Program-made: the position numbers and the translations under genes
Source of the DNA: Galaxea fascicularis
Lineage: Eukaryota; Cnidaria; Anthozoa; Scleractinia; Euphylliidae
DNA: 64,000 bases
Direction: 5' to 3'
NCBI GenBank assembly: GCA_948470475.1
Contig: OX419345.1
Span: 12,622,117 to 12,686,116 of the forward strand
Notes under the pieces: model-generated
What the model was told of the DNA's origin: nothing
What the model saw: the letters and a program-made list of their open reading frames with translations, nothing else
Database searches by the model: none
Shown here: positions 10,422 to 21,495 of the stretch, in pieces
Layout of the letters: each line of letters opens with the position of its first letter
Position numbering within the stretch: the first letter of the stretch is position 1

Positions 10422-11693
10422 TTAAGCTTCGCCGTCCATCTCCAGTAAACACAGTTTCGTCACTGGGCGTGTAAGTAGGGTAGTTGAAGTAATCACAGGT
10501 TCTCCCTTCCGTTGCCGTTTGGCACGTGTTGCCACAGTAGAACTTGTCTTAACTTTGGCGGTGCGTATCAAACCGTCTCGGCTCACAACAACTTCCAAAA
10601 CTCGTCCAAGTGGCCACTTGCCTCTTGGAAAGGATTCATCCGTCAACAGAACCAGGTCACCAACCTTTAAATTCCTCCTTGTTTCGTTCCACTTCCTCCT
10701 TTCTTGAAGTGTGGGCAAATATTCACGAGTCCACCTGCGCCAAAACACGTTGGCTAAATATTGAGCTTGGCGCCAGGCGCGCTTGCAATTGTTATCATCC
10801 TTGCTGAATACATTTGAAGGCAAAGCTGGACACGGTCGCAGGTGCAGCAAATGATTGGGGGTCAGTGGCTGATCGTCCTGGGGACTGTCACTATTGCGTG
10901 TGAGAGGTCTAGAATTCAAAACGTTCACTACTTCAGCCATCACAGTCGACAGGACTTCATCTGACACTATCTGTTCCTTCAGTATGGCTCGCAGAATTTG
11001 TCGCACTGATCGTATCATCCGTTCCCATATGCCGCCCATATGGCTAGCCGCTGGAGGGTTAAAAATCCATTGAATCCCCTTCTGACTACAAACACGGTCA
11101 ATCTTCTTCTGGTTCCACTCTTCTATGGTCTCCTTCAGTTCTTTGTCTGCCCTTGTGAAATTCGTACCTCTATCACTTCGTATCTGCTCTGGATACCCAC
11201 GAATACTAATGAATCTTCTGAGTGCATTTACCATGGAGTCTGTGTCTAAGGAATGTGCCATTTCAATGTGGACAGCACGTGTCGTTAGACAAGTAAAGAG
11301 ACATCCATACCTCTTTTCGCGAGATCTACCGTGCTTCACTTCAAACGGTCCAAAGTAATCAACCCCAACATACGTAAATGGTGGCTTGTCAGGGGTAAGC
11401 CTGTCACTGGGTAAACTTGACATGAATTGCTCTCCTGGGCTGGCCTTTCTCCGCTGGCAGTCCACACAACTTCTCAACACACGTCGTACTGCAGACCTGC
11501 CTTTAATCACCCAGAAGGTCTCTCTCAACGACGACAAAACGCTTTCTTGGCCCATGTGCCCCAAACTCTCATGATAATGCTTGATAATCAAATGTGTTAC
11601 TTGGTGCTTGTAAGGTAAAATGATGGGGTGCTTTCTTTCATAGGCGAGTGGAGCATTTACTAGTCGACCTCCTACCCTTAGGAAGCCTTCCAT
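10422..11693 (-). CDS. BEL/Pao integrase
   Basis: 423 residues from the first ATG, but the frame is open upstream to about 11835 and the real polypeptide probably continues from pol. HHCC zinc-binding site ([10 protein letters not shown]...CVDCQRR); core with D in VDYFGPF, D in RSDRGTNF and E in MGGIWERM (DDE triad); then a C-terminal domain with [18 protein letters not shown] and [10 protein letters not shown]. It inserts the cDNA in the host genome. It stops about 165 nt before the 3' LTR. Confidence 0.93.
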   Translation of the reverse strand: MEGFLRVGGRLVNAPLAYERKHPIILPYKHQVTHLIIKHYHESLGHMGQESVLSSLRETFWVIKGRSAVRRVLRSCVDCQRRKASPGEQFMSSLPSDRLTPDKPPFTYVGVDYFGPFEVKHGRSREKRYGCLFTCLTTRAVHIEMAHSLDTDSMVNALRRFISIRGYPEQIRSDRGTNFTRADKELKETIEEWNQKKIDRVCSQKGIQWIFNPPAASHMGGIWERMIRSVRQILRAILKEQIVSDEVLSTVMAEVVNVLNSRPLTRNSDSPQDDQPLTPNHLLHLRPCPALPSNVFSKDDNNCKRAWRQAQYLANVFWRRWTREYLPTLQERRKWNETRRNLKVGDLVLLTDESFPRGKWPLGRVLEVVVSRDGLIRTAKVKTSSTVATRAKRQRKGEPVITSTTLLTRPVTKLCLLEMDGEA

Positions 11694-11745
11694 CAGTTGT
11701 GGGTTTAGCTGATATAAGGATACTCCTGCCTTTTGAAGAACTCTC

Positions 11746-14700
11746 TTAATTAATACAATTGCCTCCCTTGTAATTTCTTGCGGATGAAAGGATTTCCATG
11801 ACCTTTGGAAAAGACTCTTGTTGAACTCGCTTCAAAATCTCCCCTTCAGCTTCCTGCAGTTCGATTACTTTCAAATATCCGCATTCCAACAAGGGTGATT
11901 CTTTGGAAATTGCTAGAACGTCACTTGAAATCAACAAGTTCTTGTTTCTCAACTCAACTTTGGCTTGAGGATACTTTCTGTAACGTAGTAACCATGCCAC
12001 CGCAATTTTCAACTTCCACCAAGAGGAGTAACGTGACACAAGTGTATCCAGAACATGGCTTTGGGCAGTAGCGGTGTAAATCTGAGCTTCTTTTCTAACT
12101 TCAGGGTCGTCATCAGTCAGTGCCGGTATTTCAATCGAACCTGGCCAATGGCTTTCATCTTGCCAGAGAAACTTTGGACCCTTCAACCAACGATTGTTGT
12201 TCAACATACCATCCAACTTAAGACCCTTCGAGCCGTCATCCGCTGGGTTATCATCTCTATTCACGTAATGCCACTCAGAGGGTGAAGAGCCATTGTGGAT
12301 CACCGTCAGCCGATTTGATTCGAATGTATGGAATCTCTTTGACTCGTTATTGATACACTTCAACACTGACATCGAGTCGGTCCAATAGTAGACTCGCTGG
12401 ATTGAAACATCCAATTCTTCTCGGATCATCTTGGAGAGTTTTACAGAGATTACAGCAGCGGTAAGTTCTAATCTTGGGATCGAGATTTCGCGTATAGGTG
12501 CTAACCTAGCTTTTCCCATCACAAACGCACAGTGAATTTGATTGCTAGCATCTTTCAAACGGAGATAACCGACTGCTGCGTATCCTTGGCGCGACGCATC
12601 TGAAAAGAGGTGTAACTGAGCCTCGTCAAGTTTATCAAATTCTCTGGGTTTAAAGCAACGGTCCACTTGAATCTCGCCCAACTTGGGAAGGTCATCCAAC
12701 CACCGCTTCCACTGGGTTCTCTCAGTTTCCTCAATTAAATCATCCCAACCAAGTCGCTTTCTACTGAGTGTCTGCAACATCAGTTTGGCTTTCATGGTGT
12801 AAGGCGCAATGAATCCTAGGGGATCAAACAGAGAATAAATGGCTGAAACCATTCCTCTACGCGTCGTGGGTCGTTGATTAACAACTTGCAGGATCTTCTC
12901 TGAAGCCTCCCACACAAACTTGTCTTCTTCAGTGTTCCACTTAAGACCAAGAGCTGTTTCTGTAGGCAATTTCTCTAAGTCCAAGTTCACAACTGATTTT
13001 GCTCTCTCGGATTCTGGGATGGTCGTCAGCACCTCTCTGGCATTGCTATACCACTTGGTTAAGCGAAAACCGCCTCTTGAGAGTAGTTCCCGTAGTTGAG
13101 CAACCAACACGATTGCTTTCTCATTGGTACTCGTCGACTTCATCATATCATCCACGTACATGTTGCGTTTTACTGTCTCCGCCGTCTCCGTTTCTAACTC
13201 TCCCCCACAAGAATCAGCGGTCTTCCTCAAACAGAAATTAGCAACACTGGGAGACGACGTGGCTCCAAACAAATGTTTTACCATGCGATACTCCTCCATT
13301 TCTCCAGATAGATTTCCGTCAGGCCACCATAAAAATCTAAGCGCATCACAATCTTTGGGTTCCACCAACACCTGAAGAAACATGCCTTCCACATCGGCTA
13401 CCACTCCAACAGACTCCTGCCTAAAACGACTTAAGACACCCACCAGCTGATTTGTCTGATCTGGTCCCTGTAATAACTGCTGATTTAAAGAGGTTCCTCC
13501 ATACCTAGCAGCACAATCATAGACAACTCTCACTTTGTCAGGCTTTAGAGGATGAGTTACAGGATGGTGAGGGAGATACCATACTGGTCTGTCTTTCACC
13601 TGCAACTGTTCTTTCGGAATCCTTTCAGCATGCCCCCTTTCAATGTACTCAGCCATTGCTGTCTTGTATCTCTCAAACAAGGCCTCATCTCTCTGAAGTC
13701 GTTTCTTTAACAGCAAACCTCTTCGCTCTGCAACTGCCTTGTTATTAGGTAAATATGGTGGATCGCAACGCCAGGGTAGGGCGACTTGAAAGTGCCCGTC
13801 TACCATCCTGAGACTTTTCTCCATAACTTCTAAGGCTCTCTTATCTTCTAGTGATGCACAAACTTTAGTCTCAACCTCACAGTTCTCGAAATCTGTTTTC
13901 CACAATCTCTCCAACTGTCTGTTTAGCTGCTCATCTTGAGCCTGACTGTCGATTTCATCCATTAATGAACGATTCTCAGTCTCTTTAATGTCACACACTG
14001 ACTCTGCATAAATTTCTCCAGGAACAATTCTTATACCACGATCTCCATTGTCTGTGCCTTCAGGAAATGCAATGTCCACCCTGGAACCATCATGAGAAAC
14101 ACGATCTTGTAAATCTAACCCACTAGTACAATTAACAGAGTTCTCCACCAAACGTAAGAAGTTTGCTGAGCGGTCTGCAGTGTAGTCTCCTCCACCAACA
14201 GGACCTATCACTGTCCATCCCAAGCTATACCTAACTGCAACTGGTTCCCCATCTCGGCCAACACGACACTCCATTGGTAAGAACAGATTCGGCTTCTCTT
14301 TCAGCCCGATCACCAACATGACACCACCAACGTCCAACTGTTGCAACTCAATGTCACAGAGATGTGGCCAATTTTCGAGGTCCTTCCTCTTTGCAATACA
14401 ATTCTCTGATATTGGCATATCCTTGACTGTCCTGACATTTGACAGCTCTACAGACACAGACTCGTCCATTGACATCACCACAAGGTCAATTTGTTCGCTC
14501 TCTACTCTGGTTGAGCCGGTCATGCCCGATAATGTGAAATTGAACTTCATACCACTTGCACCTAACTTCTCCTGTAAAATTTCATGACAAAGAGTTACTT
14601 CTGAGCCACTGTCTAACAAAGCATATGTCTCAACTGGCTCCAGACTTCCACCTTTACTTAGGACCTTTACTGGAACTACACTAAGACAAACTCGCTCGCC

Positions 14701-15153
14701 GGCCCCAGTAGCAGCTGTTACAGCAGCTCGTTCACTTGCTACTCCACTTGAATCAGTGCTAACATTACTTTCCATCCCTTCTTGACTCAGGGTGCCTTGA
14801 TTGACGCTCAATGCACTGGGATCTGCTGGAGGGGGGTGCAGCAATGTGTTATGCTCTTTGTTACAGCCATCCACCTGACACTTGAAATAAGTTTTCGGAC
14901 ATGATCTTGCAAGGTGACCAGCTTGCAAACACTTGATACAAAGAGATTGTTCCTGCACTAGCTTCCACTTATCTCGGATAGGCTGGTTCTTGAATCTTTG
15001 ACATCGCCATACTCCATGTTGACCATGACAAACGGCACAAACTGGCCTTGACTGGTTCCCTCTATGCAAATTCCTTTGCTGACCTGAAACTCCACTGGTT
15101 AATGAGGTAATCCATCTTAGGTGCTCGAGCCCGCTGATCCCTCTGCCTTGCAT
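11746..15153 (-). CDS. BEL/Pao Pol: zinc knuckles, protease, reverse transcriptase, RNase H
   Basis: 1,135-residue frame. In order: zinc knuckles [13 protein letters not shown] and [14 protein letters not shown]; aspartic protease [17 protein letters not shown] with [17 protein letters not shown] and the catalytic YVDD; the Pao connector [19 protein letters not shown]; and RNase H with [15 protein letters not shown] and [10 protein letters not shown]. It runs into a stop at 11746 shortly after [13 protein letters not shown], before the integrase, which continues in the +1 frame. The first ATG lies inside the gag overlap, so expression probably depends on frameshifting from gag. Confidence 0.93.
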   Translation of the reverse strand: MQGRGISGLEHLRWITSLTSGVSGQQRNLHRGNQSRPVCAVCHGQHGVWRCQRFKNQPIRDKWKLVQEQSLCIKCLQAGHLARSCPKTYFKCQVDGCNKEHNTLLHPPPADPSALSVNQGTLSQEGMESNVSTDSSGVASERAAVTAATGAGERVCLSVVPVKVLSKGGSLEPVETYALLDSGSEVTLCHEILQEKLGASGMKFNFTLSGMTGSTRVESEQIDLVVMSMDESVSVELSNVRTVKDMPISENCIAKRKDLENWPHLCDIELQQLDVGGVMLVIGLKEKPNLFLPMECRVGRDGEPVAVRYSLGWTVIGPVGGGDYTADRSANFLRLVENSVNCTSGLDLQDRVSHDGSRVDIAFPEGTDNGDRGIRIVPGEIYAESVCDIKETENRSLMDEIDSQAQDEQLNRQLERLWKTDFENCEVETKVCASLEDKRALEVMEKSLRMVDGHFQVALPWRCDPPYLPNNKAVAERRGLLLKKRLQRDEALFERYKTAMAEYIERGHAERIPKEQLQVKDRPVWYLPHHPVTHPLKPDKVRVVYDCAARYGGTSLNQQLLQGPDQTNQLVGVLSRFRQESVGVVADVEGMFLQVLVEPKDCDALRFLWWPDGNLSGEMEEYRMVKHLFGATSSPSVANFCLRKTADSCGGELETETAETVKRNMYVDDMMKSTSTNEKAIVLVAQLRELLSRGGFRLTKWYSNAREVLTTIPESERAKSVVNLDLEKLPTETALGLKWNTEEDKFVWEASEKILQVVNQRPTTRRGMVSAIYSLFDPLGFIAPYTMKAKLMLQTLSRKRLGWDDLIEETERTQWKRWLDDLPKLGEIQVDRCFKPREFDKLDEAQLHLFSDASRQGYAAVGYLRLKDASNQIHCAFVMGKARLAPIREISIPRLELTAAVISVKLSKMIREELDVSIQRVYYWTDSMSVLKCINNESKRFHTFESNRLTVIHNGSSPSEWHYVNRDDNPADDGSKGLKLDGMLNNNRWLKGPKFLWQDESHWPGSIEIPALTDDDPEVRKEAQIYTATAQSHVLDTLVSRYSSWWKLKIAVAWLLRYRKYPQAKVELRNKNLLISSDVLAISKESPLLECGYLKVIELQEAEGEILKRVQQESFPKVMEILSSARNYKGGNCIN

Positions 15154-16963
15154 TCTCCTTCGAGGGGCTTGGGGTTAGATCCTCTCCAAATTCATTGTTA
15201 ACAAGTGCGGCTCTTTCCTTCAGAAACTTTAAAAGGTCTGCAAACTTTGGCCTTGAACCTGAAGAAATAATTCTTCCCGCACATTCAGTCCACTTAACTC
15301 TTAGTGACAATGGTAGCTTCTTGTTCAGCTCTCTTAATGTGTTCATATGATTCAAGTCACTGACATATTCAGAGCCCATGCCTGAAAGTGTTCTACTGGC
15401 CACCTCTAAATGGCGGGAAAACTCTAACAAGCTTGTTCCATCTGCTTGCCTCAATGGGCGCAGATTCTCTAACTTCCTAATGTGTGCTTTGGCTATAATA
15501 TGAGGAAGTCCAAAATTTTCCCGTAATGTACTCTTGGCCACAAGGTAACCTTCATCTACTGGCAGGTTCACACAGCTTTCAATAGCATCCCTTGCTTTTC
15601 CAAAACAGTGCTGGATTAACAGCTGCAAGCGTTTCGAATTGTCCAGATTCTCCTTTTCTAAACAAGTTTCAAAGTTATGAATAAACGAGACATACTTAAT
15701 GGGGTCGCCATCAAAACGCATGTATTCAACCTTAGGCATTGAAACTATCTGACCCAGAGCTCTTGCAATATCTTCTGCGACTCCTTGCCTTGGTAGTTGA
15801 GCCTGCACAGGTAAATGCTCTGCTATCAAACAAGTGGTGTCTTGATTGCAACATTCAGAGGGAACTGGCAATGATGGCTTAGGTAATTCTGGCTTTAAGT
15901 GCTCAACTACAGTTTGTGGGCATGTCTTCTGGTGTTCAATTGCTGCCTGCCTACCACACTCTGTTTTAACTCTTGGCAATGCTGTGCTGGGCTCTTGAAT
16001 AACTGGAAATGGCTTCACAGCTGGCAGCTCTTCCATAGGTGGGCCTATTACTGGTACATTGCTTGTTTTGTTATCATCCACTTCAAGGGCGCCGCCCACA
16101 TTAGCATCTTCAGGAACAAACTCTGCCAATCGCTCCTTGTGATCCTCACCATTGGCGCGTGTACCTTGGCGGTCAACTTCTTCGAAAACATTAAGGCTTA
16201 CTGTTGCCCGTTCTTCCTCCATTTGAGCTTCCATAATTTCTTTAGCATACTGTAGCTCAGACATTTTCCTCTTTAGCTCCTGTTCGCGTAACACTTGTGT
16301 TGTCTTAAGCTGAGCGAGCGCAAGCTGTTCCCTTTTCTTCGCCAGGGCCAGTGATACAGAACTTGAACTTGAAGATCGGCTTGTACGGCTTGACTTTCGT
16401 GAAAATGGCATTGCTCCTTGATCTCTTTCGGATTTCCATGACTCAATCTTACTATCAAACTTCAATTTCCGCGCCATCTGCTCCTTGTAACTCACGCGGG
16501 CCTTTTCGAGTTCCTCTGCATAATCAATTAGTTCGAGACACTCGACATATTCTTCATGCGTATTCACAAATTTTCGCCAAACGTCGTCATACGCCTTTTG
16601 TTTTAATTTAAGATCCTCCAAACCTCCCTCTTGATCCATCAGCTGTTGAATGACTCCTTGTAATTTTGTAAGAGTGCCAACATAACCTGAGCGCGAATGA
16701 AACAATGTTCTCGCCCTTTCAGCTCTATAACTTTCAAATCCGAACAATTTACTCGGTTGCTTCGTACGAGAACTTCCCCTCAATTGGACAGGGCTTTTAA
16801 ATCCAGGTTCCGACACAGAATTACGCACATTTCCTTGTTCAGCACTCTCAACAGCAGGAAGCGACCGCACAGACATCGTTCCAAACACTGAATCATCCAC
16901 ACTAACGCTGAAATTCCAAACGCGAAAAACGGCCAGCAAAATAACAAATAATCGCCGTGTCAT
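15062..16963 (-). CDS. BEL/Pao Gag protein (DUF1759-like)
   Basis: 633 residues. A coiled-coil-like, charged N-terminal half (heptads rich in L, K, E, including a serine-rich patch SRTSRSSSSSS) leads to the Gag core that begins near MPKVEYMRFDGDPIKYVSF and includes LLIQHCFGKARDAIESC and LPLSLRVKWTECAGRI, typical of the DUF1759 gag family of Pao elements. The zinc knuckles are not in this frame; they open the next one. The first methionine gives an odd hydrophobic start (RRLFVILLAVF); a later ATG at about residue 29 (MSVRSLPAVES) may be the true start. Its end overlaps the pol frame by 92 nt, in a +1 relation. Confidence 0.9.
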   Translation of the reverse strand: MTRRLFVILLAVFRVWNFSVSVDDSVFGTMSVRSLPAVESAEQGNVRNSVSEPGFKSPVQLRGSSRTKQPSKLFGFESYRAERARTLFHSRSGYVGTLTKLQGVIQQLMDQEGGLEDLKLKQKAYDDVWRKFVNTHEEYVECLELIDYAEELEKARVSYKEQMARKLKFDSKIESWKSERDQGAMPFSRKSSRTSRSSSSSSVSLALAKKREQLALAQLKTTQVLREQELKRKMSELQYAKEIMEAQMEEERATVSLNVFEEVDRQGTRANGEDHKERLAEFVPEDANVGGALEVDDNKTSNVPVIGPPMEELPAVKPFPVIQEPSTALPRVKTECGRQAAIEHQKTCPQTVVEHLKPELPKPSLPVPSECCNQDTTCLIAEHLPVQAQLPRQGVAEDIARALGQIVSMPKVEYMRFDGDPIKYVSFIHNFETCLEKENLDNSKRLQLLIQHCFGKARDAIESCVNLPVDEGYLVAKSTLRENFGLPHIIAKAHIRKLENLRPLRQADGTSLLEFSRHLEVASRTLSGMGSEYVSDLNHMNTLRELNKKLPLSLRVKWTECAGRIISSGSRPKFADLLKFLKERAALVNNEFGEDLTPSPSKENARQRDQRARAPKMDYLINQWSFRSAKEFA

Positions 16964-16993
16964 AAAGTAATGTTCTTTTCAATCCAAAGTTAT

Positions 16994-17309
16994 GTTCTCC
17001 CTGAGAACTAATAATCGAAGACAAGCTCAATCCTCTCGCGAAATAATGAGTAAACAATTTCAAAGAACAAGTTGTAATCCAAGCACGTCGCCGCTAAATC
17101 GACGAACAAACAACAACATTCGAGAAGTGGCATCCAAATCCCATAAGATCGCTCTCCCTGAGAACTAAATTCCAAAGCAAATGACGTCCAAGACTTGAAA
17201 CACTGTTCTCCCTGAGAACCAAATTAAAACGGCGATCCAAAACGTCGCTCACGAATCCAGAGAAAGTCAAATTGTTCCAATAAATTCACGTTGCGTTCTC
17301 CCTGAGAAC
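16994..17309 (-). repeat. Four copies of GTTCTCCCTGAGAAC in the BEL leader
   Basis: The 15-mer occurs at 16994-17008, 17151-17165 (one mismatch), 17205-17219 and 17295-17309, all in one orientation, between the 5' LTR and gag. The arms GTTCT/AGAAC are palindromic around a CCCTG loop, so each could form a small hairpin or a kissing contact in the genomic RNA. Confidence 0.85.
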
Positions 17310-17365
17310 CACAGAACCAAACGCTTCGTCGCTCGCAAACTTGTCAGACAGCAGTATTTTTTGAC

Positions 17366-17586
17366 TGTTAGTTCCCCAATGAACTAGGCAATCCTAAATT
17401 TGAATTTTTTTTGGCACTTCAAGAACTGTACATTAAACTTCACATCAAATTGTACATCAAATTGTACGTCAAATTGTACTGTTGGATGCGACAACTTGGT
17501 TTTTTCTTCCAAAAAAAAACTACAAACGCACGTGTAATTCCCCTGGGGAATCACATGGTAAACAGGAACCGGAAATGGTAGCCACA
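17366..17586 (-). repeat. 5' LTR of the BEL/Pao element
   Basis: 221 bp. On the coding strand it starts TGTGGC and ends CTAACA. It contains three spaced copies of a GTACxTCAAATT motif and one A fewer than the other LTR in the run near 17511. No clear tRNA primer-binding TGG lies just inside it. Confidence 0.95.
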
Positions 17587-17591
17587 GATAT

Positions 17592-20500
17592 CGAAGCTTA
17601 ATGATCTACGGAAATATATGACAAGTACCGGCTCGAGCTCCTCGTGTATTTGTCGCCTTCCTTCTACGATTCTACATTATCCGATGTAGTTTCAACTACG
17701 GAAGTTTTAATTAAGAATACATTTGTTATTGCATCACCGTGCCAACCTCTCTTTAAAGGGATTTGAGCTAATGAATTTTGGTTCTCTTACTTTAATTTGT
17801 CAATCATCGCTACAAATATATTAACTGAACTGATATACGATATAAAGATCACGAGAAAAGTTGAACACCACCAGAGACTAGCCGAGAGACAGTGGAGCGT
17901 CATTCAAGGTTTCACAGTAAGTGCATAATTGATTCATAAATATGTATATTAGCTGCTTTATTGGTAAATCCATCTTGCCGTACCTCACGACTTTCTTTGT
18001 GTTCTGTGCTCTGTGGAAAATGATCAGGGTATAAACAATGATTCAGTGCATTCCACTGAAAGCAAACACTCTATCTTTGTATTATCGTAACCAGAGAAAC
18101 GCTAGTAAAAATAATATTTTCAGACAATGAAATTAAATGTTCCGATGTGTCTCTGTTCGTTTGTTGAACAATGGCCTATAAATTCAATTTGTTACAGTTT
18201 ATTTGGCGTAAATTCCCAACTTTGAGGTAAGACTGAGGTATGTCTGAGGTTTTTATTTGTTTGTTTACGTCAGTGCTTAAATTCTGATGTGCACTTCGGT
18301 AAAGTTTTTCACTTTATTAAGAAAGACTGGGAAATTTTGATACGCAATTCTGACTCTCCAAGATAGCCTTTACTCCCTTACCCATGTAAGGTAGTAAAGG
18401 CTACCACGAAAAAACGTTTTCGAACCAGCTAGATTTATTGTCATTGCATATTCCTATGTCTCGATGTATATAAAGAATATGATAAACAGCGGAACCACAG
18501 CAATGAATATATTACCATAGGAAAACAGAAGGAACCAAGAAGATACTGAATATCTAAATTCCCATATCCATATCATTCAATTATATAGTTTGTTCTTGCT
18601 GTGGCCACTAGCCGTGTGGAAATACCTTTTTCTTTCCTTTATTACAGCATTAATTAGGGATTTACAAAAGAAAGCTGATATAGCAGAAATTCGACAAGAA
18701 TTCAAAGGACAAACAAACCCTTATATTGGATTACGGTCGTAAGGCTTTCCCATCAAGTCATAATACTGAATAATTCGCGGATTGCCGCCATCTGCGAATC
18801 TGCTTGGCGTTGAGAGAAAGTCAATACAAAGACACATTGGCTTACTACTCACAGAAATCGTTCTAACATTTAGGATACAAGAAATATGAAGTCGTTCTAC
18901 CCAAACCGAAGATTCTGAGTGTAAAAGTGTTTTTGACAAGCTTCTATAAATTTCATACTTTTTTTTTTCTGCGTAGGGTAATTGAATTCTAAGTAAGCAT
19001 TCTATTGACAAACGAAAGAAAGCTGCAATCACAATTCAGTGTATATGTTGTTCTCTCTGAGCAGCTCTCTCTTCTCTCGCTCGCTCTCGGCTTCTTGCTC
19101 CTTATTGTTTTTTCTTCCAGCTAAGTTGTTGTTGTTTAAATGTGATCGATTCAATTTACCCCATGGGTGAACCGAAAATAACTCCGTTCAATCAAATATC
19201 CGGGATTTGATTCCGTAAGTCGCACTGAAGTTTCCATTTTGTCGAACTCCATGACAAAGACTCCAAATTAATCTTCCCCATCTAAGAAAAAAATTTAGCC
19301 CGGGGCGATTAGAAGAGAGCAGAGTTTTAAAAGTTACTTAACATAATAATATAAAAGCCGGTCTTCGGTTTCCTGATTTAAAACCCTATTCCATTAAGAT
19401 TAAAACGTTAAAAGCAAGATAAAGACGGACAAGATGTCTCGTGCATAAGACGTCTTTCAGCGTTTTGCATTAATCACGTTTCTTTATTTACAATCACGTA
19501 TATATCTTGAAAAACTCAGTTTTTCTGGGAGAAACATTTGTCTCCGGCGGACTTAATGAGAGCATTCTATTTAAAGCTGAAGATAATTCATTGCTCAGTT
19601 CACCATCTAAATCGGCGCTACTCAAGGTATGAGTTTTTAAAATGACTAATGATCCTTCAAACGTTATAAGCAACGTTTTACTGATTTTCCCATGCGATCA
19701 TTTTTTTTTCTAATCTAGTGTAGGCAAATGTCAAATGGGAAAACGTTTGCGTGGTCCGAGCGTAAAGATAAGGAAACAAACAATGGATATTGCCTTAATT
19801 GAGTAAACCTAAAAAAATGGAGGTTATGGAAATATTTTAAAATATTTTCGAATAATCCGCTTCTTTTTTATAACATATCCCTAGGGTTACATTTCTAGCA
19901 TGGCTTACTGTAACATTCGATTAGACATTCTTTCAGTTGCGCGAGTTTTTACCGTCGTCTCAACCGCCATGGTCTGTTACCATATCGACTTCGGAAAACG
20001 CCAGCTACACATTGATAAGTAATTTTATCAGTGCTAATTTACTTCTATAACAAGAACCAGAATTTGTTTGCTCTTATATATTCAGTTTTCTATGTTGTTT
20101 TATAACATGCGCCACTGTGGAAGATGCTCGGCACGGGGCGTATGAATATATCTCACTTAGGTTCTTCGCAGCTTATTGTGCTTGCTTCTTTTCACATAAT
20201 CAGATGAGTTTGTACGAGCATTGCAATCTTAAACTGAAAGTTCATTTTCAATCTATTAGTTTAACTGAAAATCAAATTAAAAGCATTCTGAATTGGCAGA
20301 TCATTTTTTTCACACTGAAACTACACTCAAAACTTCAGAGAATTATTTTGAACAGCATGTTCATCCTAAACAGCGGTATGTCGTGAAGATCCTAAATATT
20401 TTTCTACTCATTAATTAGGTCTAACTAACAATTAGCTAAACAGATGGTTTTTAAAAAACAGTCATGATCATGATTTATCGTGGAATATCGCAAAACAACG

Positions 20501-21420
20501 AAGCGAACGCGGTCGGTAGTGACTAATGTAACTCACGTAATTTCAAGACACAAGATGGAAAACGATAAAGTTTGTCTGAATCTATTTTGGCACGATGTGC
20601 GTTTTTTTCGATTAAAGGGGAGTCCAGGACCCTTTGCGCACCTCAAAGATAGCTTTTAAAAAATCAGGTTTGCCATTACAATAACCGCTGCCGACCCCAA
20701 CAATCCAGCAGGACTATTGTAAGGTATGAAAATACTCTCGCTGTTTAACATCTTCAGTCTGTTAGATAAGTCGATTCGTTGTTGTTGTGGTGGTGGTGTT
20801 TCAGTTGTGTTTTTCTTGTTATTCTTTTGGCTTGAAGTTAGACGTTTGCATTTTGTTTAACGTTTGAATTGAAACAGCACACTAATGGAAAAACAGAAAA
20901 CGTGACAGACATTTACTGTACCAAAGGTAAAATACTGTTAGGAAGCCTTTGGATATCTTTCGACTGATCATTTAACACACATCACATGAAATCTCAGTTC
21001 CAGCAACGAATTTCCGACTATTGTTAAGGGTTTTTCCTGTTACAGTCACTTGTGCACCAGTTTCAATTTTCCATGGTGTTCCCTAAAAACAAGAAAACAG
21101 CCTCAACGTTCGCGAACTGGGGAAAATGAGCCTGGTAACGTCCCTTTTCTTCAAACACGTCGAGATTTGAGAAGCTGTTCGCTTTCTTCGGATTTGTTTG
21201 TTTGTTTGTTTTTTTTTTTGTTTTTTTTTGTTTTTGACGTAGAGCCACTCTTTACAAATACAGCTTAAAAATGAGGTGTGTTATTTGTGCTGAGTGGCAA
21301 CGCATGCGCATTTTGCTTCCTTGGTTCTCTTAACACGTACAGTAAGTAGAAAAAAATGTGTTTTAGTGTTTATATAAAAAAAGAAATATATCTCAGCAGA
21401 TAGATTTTTCACTTTGATGG
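17592..21420. other. Intergenic sequence upstream of the GPCR, possible 5' UTR exons
   Basis: No coding exon recognised. Donor-like sites at about 17911 and 19627 could belong to untranslated GPCR exons. A small hairpin lies at 18364-18403. Short frames here lack recognisable motifs. Confidence 0.45.
18364..18403. repeat. 40-bp hairpin
   Basis: TAGCCTTTACTcCCTTAC pairs with GTAAGGtAGTAAAGGCTA around CCAT. Near-perfect arms of 18 nt; too short to assign. Confidence 0.7.
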
Positions 21421-21451
21421 ATTGTTTAACTTTCATTTTCATCTATTTCAG
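21421..21451 (+). promoter_or_regulatory. Splice acceptor of a 5' UTR intron of the GPCR
   Basis: A pyrimidine-rich tract ends in TATTTCAG at 21451, 44 nt before the GPCR start codon, so the coding exon probably begins at 21452. Possible upstream donors are CTCAAG|GTATGA at about 19627 and CACA|GTAAGTG at about 17911; neither can be chosen without transcript data. Confidence 0.55.
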
Positions 21452-21495
21452 GGAAGTAATTTACAACTGAAAGCTTTCAGCAAGATACAGAAGAA

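Larger units (their letters stand above)
10037..17586 (-). mobile_element. Complete BEL/Pao LTR retrotransposon, 7.55 kb
   Basis: Two direct LTRs of 222 and 221 bp (TGTTAG...CCACA on the plus strand) enclose gag, pol and integrase reading frames, all on the minus strand. GATAT occurs immediately outside both ends (10032-10036 and 17587-17591), a 5-bp target duplication. The LTRs differ only by one A in an A-run, so insertion was recent. The protein order gag (DUF1759-like), zinc knuckles, aspartic protease, RT, RNase H, integrase is that of BEL/Pao. The coding part is split by two +1 frame changes, near 15.1 kb and 11.8 kb, so either it uses frameshifting or this copy is mutated. Confidence 0.96.

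Noticed and set aside
16873..16963. Hydrophobic N-terminus of the BEL gag as a signal peptide
   Set aside because: Gag is cytoplasmic in this family and an in-frame ATG about 28 codons on gives a normal start.
18721..19032. 103-codon minus-strand frame
   Set aside because: No recognised domain and no splice or promoter context; could be chance in AT-rich sequence.
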